From assembly GCA_002452745.1 (NCBI GenBank), contig DKFC01000044.1, positions 132,763 to 196,762 on the forward strand: a DNA stretch of 64,000 bases, written 5' to 3'. Position 1 is the first letter of the stretch. Each line of letters opens with the position of its first letter. The stretch is from Firmicutes bacterium UBA6806 (GTDB lineage Bacteria; Bacillota; Clostridia; Peptostreptococcales; Acidaminobacteraceae). The position numbers and the translations under genes were made by a program. This document shows, in pieces, positions 60,159-64,000 of the stretch. Below the pieces are notes generated by a model. The model saw nothing but the letters and a program-made list of their open reading frames with translations. It was not told the DNA's origin and did no database searches.

Positions 60159-61550
60159 ATGCTCAAATCATTGAATAACAAGATGCTCAAAGTCATTGCA
60201 TATGTGCTTATTGCGCTTTTTCTCATCGTAAATATTTATAGATATACCTATCAAAACATTTTAACCAATAATTACACAGAGACTTTTGATCGCTCTGTTA
60301 AACAATATAATCTCTCCATTACAGACTTCTTTTCCAATCTCGAGAGTGCTGCGGAGATGCTCTCTAAAAATGAGCTCATTCAATATGTATCAGATGAACC
60401 TGAGCGTTATTACGACTCCACGCTTGAGCTTTTAAAAAACTTCTATCAAGTTTATGATTCCACTGCATTTGCCTACTTTACCCCTGAAAATAAAATTTTT
60501 GGCACTAAAAAGTTAATTTCATGGCCCGACACCTCAGAAACGCTTTCGAGTACAACTTGGGAAGCAAAACAGAGACCTTGGTATATCAACGCTATTAACG
60601 CTGCACCTGACTTTGTGTGGACAAAGCCCTATATTGACACCACTACGAACAAACACGTCATCACAGGTTCTAAAACCGTTACAGATAAAGAAAATGCCTT
60701 TAAAGGGGTTCTTGCAATTGATATCTATCTCGATGATTTATCTGATTTAATCCATCATTTTGAAACATACAATGAAGGCTCTATCTTCATTTTGTTAAAA
60801 ATGGATGACGATCACTTGTTTATAATGGATAATCTCGACAATTCAATTCCAAAATCGCTCTTGAGCGATGACCTTATCACTCAAATATATCAAGCTGATG
60901 CTTCTAGTTTTAGTTTTGAGAATAATTCAAGTCGATATTACGTTTCCTATGTTACTAATCCAACGACAGGCTGGAAGATCATCGGCATTATGGACAATGA
61001 CAAATTCAGCAGAGCAACTACAAGCCTCTTTATCAATTTATTGGCGGGAATTACTGCAATACTCATTATCAGTTTCGTAAGCATCGTGTATATTAAAAAG
61101 CAGATTGGCAGCACAATTCAAACCCTAAGTGGGTCTATCCTTGCCACCGAAGAGCAACAGGTCAGTCAGACTGCCACCTTTAGCTGGAATAAACTGGAAA
61201 GCGAAGACCTTTTGCTCGATGATACAACGATTCACATCAATTTGCTATTCCATATTGAAGCTGAAAAAGAAAACATCAGACTCCTTACGAAAGATATATT
61301 CTCAGTAGAGTCCTTAGATATCAACGCTATTCAGCATTCGCTAAGAAAACTCTCTGAGTATAAAGGGGCACTCAATCTATCCCTTAAATCACATGAAATC
61401 CAGAGGGACAGTCTAAATCACTTCCTGCTAGAACTCAGGGCATCTATTGAAACCTTGCGCCTTGAACAGGGCGCACTTCGTGAGGGTACTGAACTCAATC
61501 ATCTTGAAAACCTCATCAGCTCTATTTTAGCCAATAACTTTGATGCTTAA
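60159..61550 (+). CDS. Orphan dCache-domain membrane protein
   Basis: A 463-residue protein with TM segments at about 12-32 and 287-308 flanking a dCache-like sensor (residues 40-285, with TTWEAKQRPWYINAINAAPDFVWTKPYID, in parts, and TGSKTVTDKENAFKGVLAIDI as ligand-lobe signatures). The cytoplasmic part (310-463) is helical and has no recognised HAMP, kinase, GGDEF or methyl-accepting domain. It is divergent from the NtrB kinase operon and may be an accessory sensor for it. The domain call is made by eye. Confidence 0.78.
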   Translation: MLKSLNNKMLKVIAYVLIALFLIVNIYRYTYQNILTNNYTETFDRSVKQYNLSITDFFSNLESAAEMLSKNELIQYVSDEPERYYDSTLELLKNFYQVYDSTAFAYFTPENKIFGTKKLISWPDTSETLSSTTWEAKQRPWYINAINAAPDFVWTKPYIDTTTNKHVITGSKTVTDKENAFKGVLAIDIYLDDLSDLIHHFETYNEGSIFILLKMDDDHLFIMDNLDNSIPKSLLSDDLITQIYQADASSFSFENNSSRYYVSYVTNPTTGWKIIGIMDNDKFSRATTSLFINLLAGITAILIISFVSIVYIKKQIGSTIQTLSGSILATEEQQVSQTATFSWNKLESEDLLLDDTTIHINLLFHIEAEKENIRLLTKDIFSVESLDINAIQHSLRKLSEYKGALNLSLKSHEIQRDSLNHFLLELRASIETLRLEQGALREGTELNHLENLISSILANNFDA

Positions 61551-61614
61551 ATCACATAAAAGACTAAACTTCATCGTTTTCTTCACTTACTCTCAATGTG
61601 AGAATACACCCGAT

Positions 61615-61649
61615 AAAAAAACAGCCTGTACAAAAGCAAGCTGTTTTTT
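61615..61649. terminator. Bidirectional terminator between convergent genes
   Basis: Perfect 10-bp arms AAAAAACAGC/GCTGTTTTTT with a 14-nt loop. It ends the Cache-domain gene on the plus strand and the 135-residue gene on the minus strand. Confidence 0.8.
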
Positions 61650-61660
61650 CATAGATCATA

Positions 61661-62068
61661 TTATTGAGCAGATTCATTATTTTGAATTTCTAAGACCATC
61701 TTCCAATCCGCTAAGGGTTCTTTCGTCTTAAAAACATTTGTAAAAGAAAGATTCTTAAATTTAGATAGTTCTTTTCTCATCTTACTTGCCATCTTTAAAA
61801 CCTCGCCGTTCTTCGTGGTACTCGTTCCCTTTATAATTTCATGCAAGGAAGGATCATTAAAAATGATATTGATTTCATCTTCTTTGTACTTTTCAAGTTT
61901 CATTAGCAAGGTAAGAACCGATTTCATCCCAACTAGCACTGGCTTTACGTATTCTATATAAATCATTTCATTTTTTATGAGCGAATCATCTTGTATTAAA
62001 CTATATCTTATTTCAATATCTTCACCTTCATATAGCATTGAAGACGCCGCCAAATATGCTTTTATCAT
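61661..62068 (-). CDS. Small protein of unknown function
   Basis: A 135-residue soluble protein that starts behind AAGGAG. It has no signal peptide or membrane segment. The opening IKAYLAASSMLYEGEDIEIRYSLIQDDSLI and EVLKMASKMRKELSKFKN read like an alpha/beta domain with a C-terminal helix. No family is recognised. The 379 nt upstream to the SLH gene hold no other gene; they contain an AT-rich stretch and a short GCTACTTGCGCTAGTGGAGC element of unknown meaning near 62230-62260. Confidence 0.6.
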   Translation of the reverse strand: MIKAYLAASSMLYEGEDIEIRYSLIQDDSLIKNEMIYIEYVKPVLVGMKSVLTLLMKLEKYKEDEINIIFNDPSLHEIIKGTSTTKNGEVLKMASKMRKELSKFKNLSFTNVFKTKEPLADWKMVLEIQNNESAQ

Positions 62069-62447
62069 TTTGAGTACTCCTTATATTTTGTAATCATTCG
62101 TGTCAATGATTCCCTACCTTAAATGATACTTTATTGTGAAGTAAAAAGATATCATTAATTTCCTAACCTGAATTATAAATTAACTTTGTGAATCTCTGAG
62201 TACATATTACAAAACCTGAAAAATCAAATATAGGTCGTCTACGCTACTTGCGCTAGTGGAGCTTTCATAGAGTTCTTTTTTTAAATTCTATATCCCTTTT
62301 GCATGATAGCATACATTTTTTTATTTTGTGCATTCTCGCTCAAATATTTACACCTTAAAAAAGTTGTCTAGTTTAGTGTTGACATTCCAAGGCTTAATTT
62401 ATTACTCTAACCAATGATCAATAGATGTCAGTAATTCATTTCATCGA

Positions 62448-63578
62448 TTATTCAATGACATGGTCTAAAGAATCTTCAAATGTAAAGGATAATCCATTGT
62501 AAATGAATGAAGTTTCAAATCGAATGGTGTAAGTGCCTTTTGAAAGCTTATTGCCATCATTATCTGTTTCATTCCAAACGCTATTATATTCAATCACTTC
62601 ATTTGGCTGAATCGTTTTCATCACCATCATCATGATAAAAGCTCTCCCATAAGACCATCTATAGACTTCATTTCCATTCTCATCTAACACCACAATATCA
62701 TATTCCTGTCCTGAGCCGTATTCGATATCATATGATTCATTTGATGAGTTTGTGAGCGCAAAGTCAAGTTTAACACCCTCAGGTGTTTCAGTTTTTTTGA
62801 GCGAGGCGTTTAACACATCATATAATTTCACTTCTTTTTGGGTAAGATTATGTGCCTGAAGGTACTTCAAAGCGCCATTTACATATGAAGCCATGACCTC
62901 ACGTGTCATCATCGTCTGAGGATAAAAAGCTTGCTTGTCATCTAAAGCTGTTATGCCATAGACGAGGCTTCTTTGAATAAGACCTAAATTTGATATGTCC
63001 AAATCTGCTTCATCTGAGATTAACGCTGGTGCAATTTTTATCATAGGAAGGTTATATTTGGATTCCATCATGCTAACAAGTGTTGCTAGAAAGACTTCTT
63101 TTGTAACAGTTTCATTTAGGTCAATATCATTTGGTAAGTTAATGCCGTTAACAGATGCTGTAATAAGAGCATTTGCATACCATGCATTATTGTCAGCATT
63201 TATAAAGTAGTCTGTCGCAAGGGGTTCTTTTATGAATTTTACAGTATCGAGATTCAAATCAAATAAATTAACGAGAACTTGTATCATTTGTGCATAATTT
63301 AGCTGTCCCGTAGGATTAAAGGCACCATTACCGACGCCTTTTATAATTTCTTTTTCATAAAGTGCCTTAATATCGGCTTCGTACATATTCCCAGCAATAT
63401 CAGTAAAGCCTAAATAAGCTGAAATGGGTACTGCCGTTACTGCCACCTCATAATTAGTGCTAGTTGTTTCCGCATCGACTTGCGCAAAGGCCGGTGCCAT
63501 ACCGACACTTAGCAATGTTACTGTTGCCATGCCTAATGCTAAAGATTTTTTCATTTTGTCCAAAATATTTTTATTCAT
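62448..63578 (-). CDS. S-layer-homology protein with BsuPI-like C-terminal domain
   Basis: A 376-residue secreted protein. A signal peptide (about 1-33, ending AQVDA or similar) is followed by about three SLH repeats (residues 55-245, with FTDIAGNMYEADIKALYEKEIIKGVGNGAFNPTGQLNYAQM as the first, quoted in parts), which anchor proteins to the cell wall. Residues 250-376 fit the intracellular proteinase inhibitor BsuPI fold (SGQEYDIVVLDENGNEVYRWSYGRAF). The pairing of wall anchor and inhibitor-like domain suggests a surface role against proteases, or structural use. Good AGGAGG site. Confidence 0.85.
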   Translation of the reverse strand: MNKNILDKMKKSLALGMATVTLLSVGMAPAFAQVDAETTSTNYEVAVTAVPISAYLGFTDIAGNMYEADIKALYEKEIIKGVGNGAFNPTGQLNYAQMIQVLVNLFDLNLDTVKFIKEPLATDYFINADNNAWYANALITASVNGINLPNDIDLNETVTKEVFLATLVSMMESKYNLPMIKIAPALISDEADLDISNLGLIQRSLVYGITALDDKQAFYPQTMMTREVMASYVNGALKYLQAHNLTQKEVKLYDVLNASLKKTETPEGVKLDFALTNSSNESYDIEYGSGQEYDIVVLDENGNEVYRWSYGRAFIMMMVMKTIQPNEVIEYNSVWNETDNDGNKLSKGTYTIRFETSFIYNGLSFTFEDSLDHVIE

Positions 63579-63599
63579 TTCAAATCCTCCTAAAGCTTT

Positions 63600-63823
63600 T
63601 TAGATCTTAATTCTTTCATAATTAAATTGCATTTATATCTATTTGACGCAAACGCTTTAAAAAAAGTTCCATGTCAGCCCTTCTCGAAGTATTATTTGCT
63701 TTGAATAAACCTTTAGTTGATATCGTCGTAATCCCTCAGGTAAATTTGCTAAATTAGCTTTTGCAATTGATCAATTTGAGCTTCACTATTTTCAGGCAAA
63801 TCCGCTATATACCCTTCTGCGCG
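63600..63823 (-). pseudogene. Decayed coding remnant next to the IS6-family end
   Basis: On the minus strand, broken frames read GYIADLPENSEAQIDQLQKL then, after a frame change, LPEGITTISTKGLF and RADMELFLKRLRQIDINAI, with stops in between. Their codon pattern looks like real coding sequence. The first fragment begins exactly at the transposon boundary. It appears to be the tail of a gene cut by the IS and then decayed. The family is not recognised. Confidence 0.4.
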
Positions 63824-63841
63824 GTTCTGGTGCAAAAATTA
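63824..63841 (+). repeat. Left terminal inverted repeat of an IS6-family element
   Basis: GGTTCTGGTGCAAAAATT matches the conserved end (GGxxCTGxTGCAAA) of IS6/IS240-type elements. It lies 79 nt before a transposase-like start codon, the usual distance in this family. The right end is beyond the window. Confidence 0.7.
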
Positions 63842-63919
63842 TAAATCGTTTTCTGAAATTATCACAATTGTCTAATCAAGATGGTATAATCGAATTAAAA
63901 AGAAACTGGAGATATGATT

Positions 63920-63991
63920 ATGCCACAGAAACTATTTAAATGGAAACATTTTGAAAAGAAAATAATACTTTTATGTGAGAAAATTGCATAA
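63920..63991 (+). pseudogene. IS6-family transposase, N-terminal fragment with early stop
   Basis: From ATG 63920 behind CTGGAG, the frame reads LFKWKHFEKKIILLC and then departs from the family pattern (family: FKxxHFxxEIILLxVRWYLRY) and stops at 63989-63991. The first 20 codons fit the N-terminus of IS6/IS26-type DDE transposases. A frame change or small deletion after LLC would explain the early stop. Confidence 0.65.
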
Positions 63992-64000
63992 TTCATAAGC

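Larger units (their letters stand above)
63824..64000 (+). mobile_element. IS6-family insertion sequence, partial (cut by the window edge)
   Basis: The stretch from the terminal repeat to the window end contains a promoter-like TGGTATAAT at 63881-63889 and the start of a transposase. Only the left 177 bp are visible. The transposase frame is interrupted after 23 codons, so this copy is probably inactive, unless a frameshift or sequencing artefact is involved. Confidence 0.65.

Overview
This 64-kb window is an AT-rich, low-GC segment of a bacterial chromosome. Strong GGAGG-type ribosome sites, T-tailed terminators, a four-subunit pyruvate-type ferredoxin oxidoreductase, two sigma-54 activators with matching -24/-12 promoters, an S-layer-homology protein and a cobalamin riboswitch point to an anaerobic amino-acid-using member of the Clostridia. 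The genus is not identifiable from the sequence alone. Most genes lie on the minus strand. There is one tRNA-Lys, no rRNA and no CRISPR array. The only visible transposon is the left end of an IS6-family element at the right edge.

Layout. 1-7.2 kb: a GntR-controlled catabolic operon (M29-like metalloenzyme, class V aminotransferase, dicarboxylate/amino-acid symporter, D-2-hydroxyacid dehydrogenase, glycerate 2-kinase) that looks built to turn a hydroxylated amino acid into 2-phosphoglycerate. 7.4-10.1 kb: M42 aminopeptidase, a small zinc-ribbon protein, a ketopantoate-reductase-like enzyme and tRNA-Lys. 10.4-13.5 kb: an OpuC-type osmolyte ABC transporter behind a leader with a terminator hairpin. 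13.8-20.1 kb: a beta-helix lipoprotein, two acetyltransferases and a two-gene Septu-like defence cassette (PtuA-type ATPase and PtuB-type HNH nuclease). 20.2-24.9 kb: porCDAB behind a sigma-54 promoter, with a divergent PAS-AAA+ activator. 25-30 kb: two GGDEF proteins, LysR and LysE.

30-39.8 kb is a patchwork of small regulator-plus-target units: a serine-hydrolase remnant, AraC, a possible 32-residue Cys-containing peptide, HxlR with cupin and VOC proteins, ArsR with ACR3 arsenite efflux, an SRPBCC protein, EamA and LysR, and PadR with a SASA esterase behind twin operators. 39.9-46 kb is a cobalamin-riboswitch operon joining a secreted CbiK-type chelatase lipoprotein to a FecBCD-like importer. 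46-53.8 kb holds assorted stress, modification and resistance genes, including a Vat-like streptogramin acetyltransferase, a TMEM175-type channel, an XRE-methyltransferase fusion and an ATC-hydrolase-like protein.

54.2-61.5 kb is a glutamine module: glutaminase and an AGCS symporter behind a textbook sigma-54 promoter, next to an NtrC/NtrB-type two-component system and a divergent orphan Cache-domain membrane protein. 61.6-64 kb has an unknown small protein, an SLH-BsuPI surface protein, a decayed coding remnant and the IS6-family end.

All calls are made by reading translations and sequence motifs; no database search was run. Starts were moved from the longest open frame where a well-placed ribosome site favours an internal codon.
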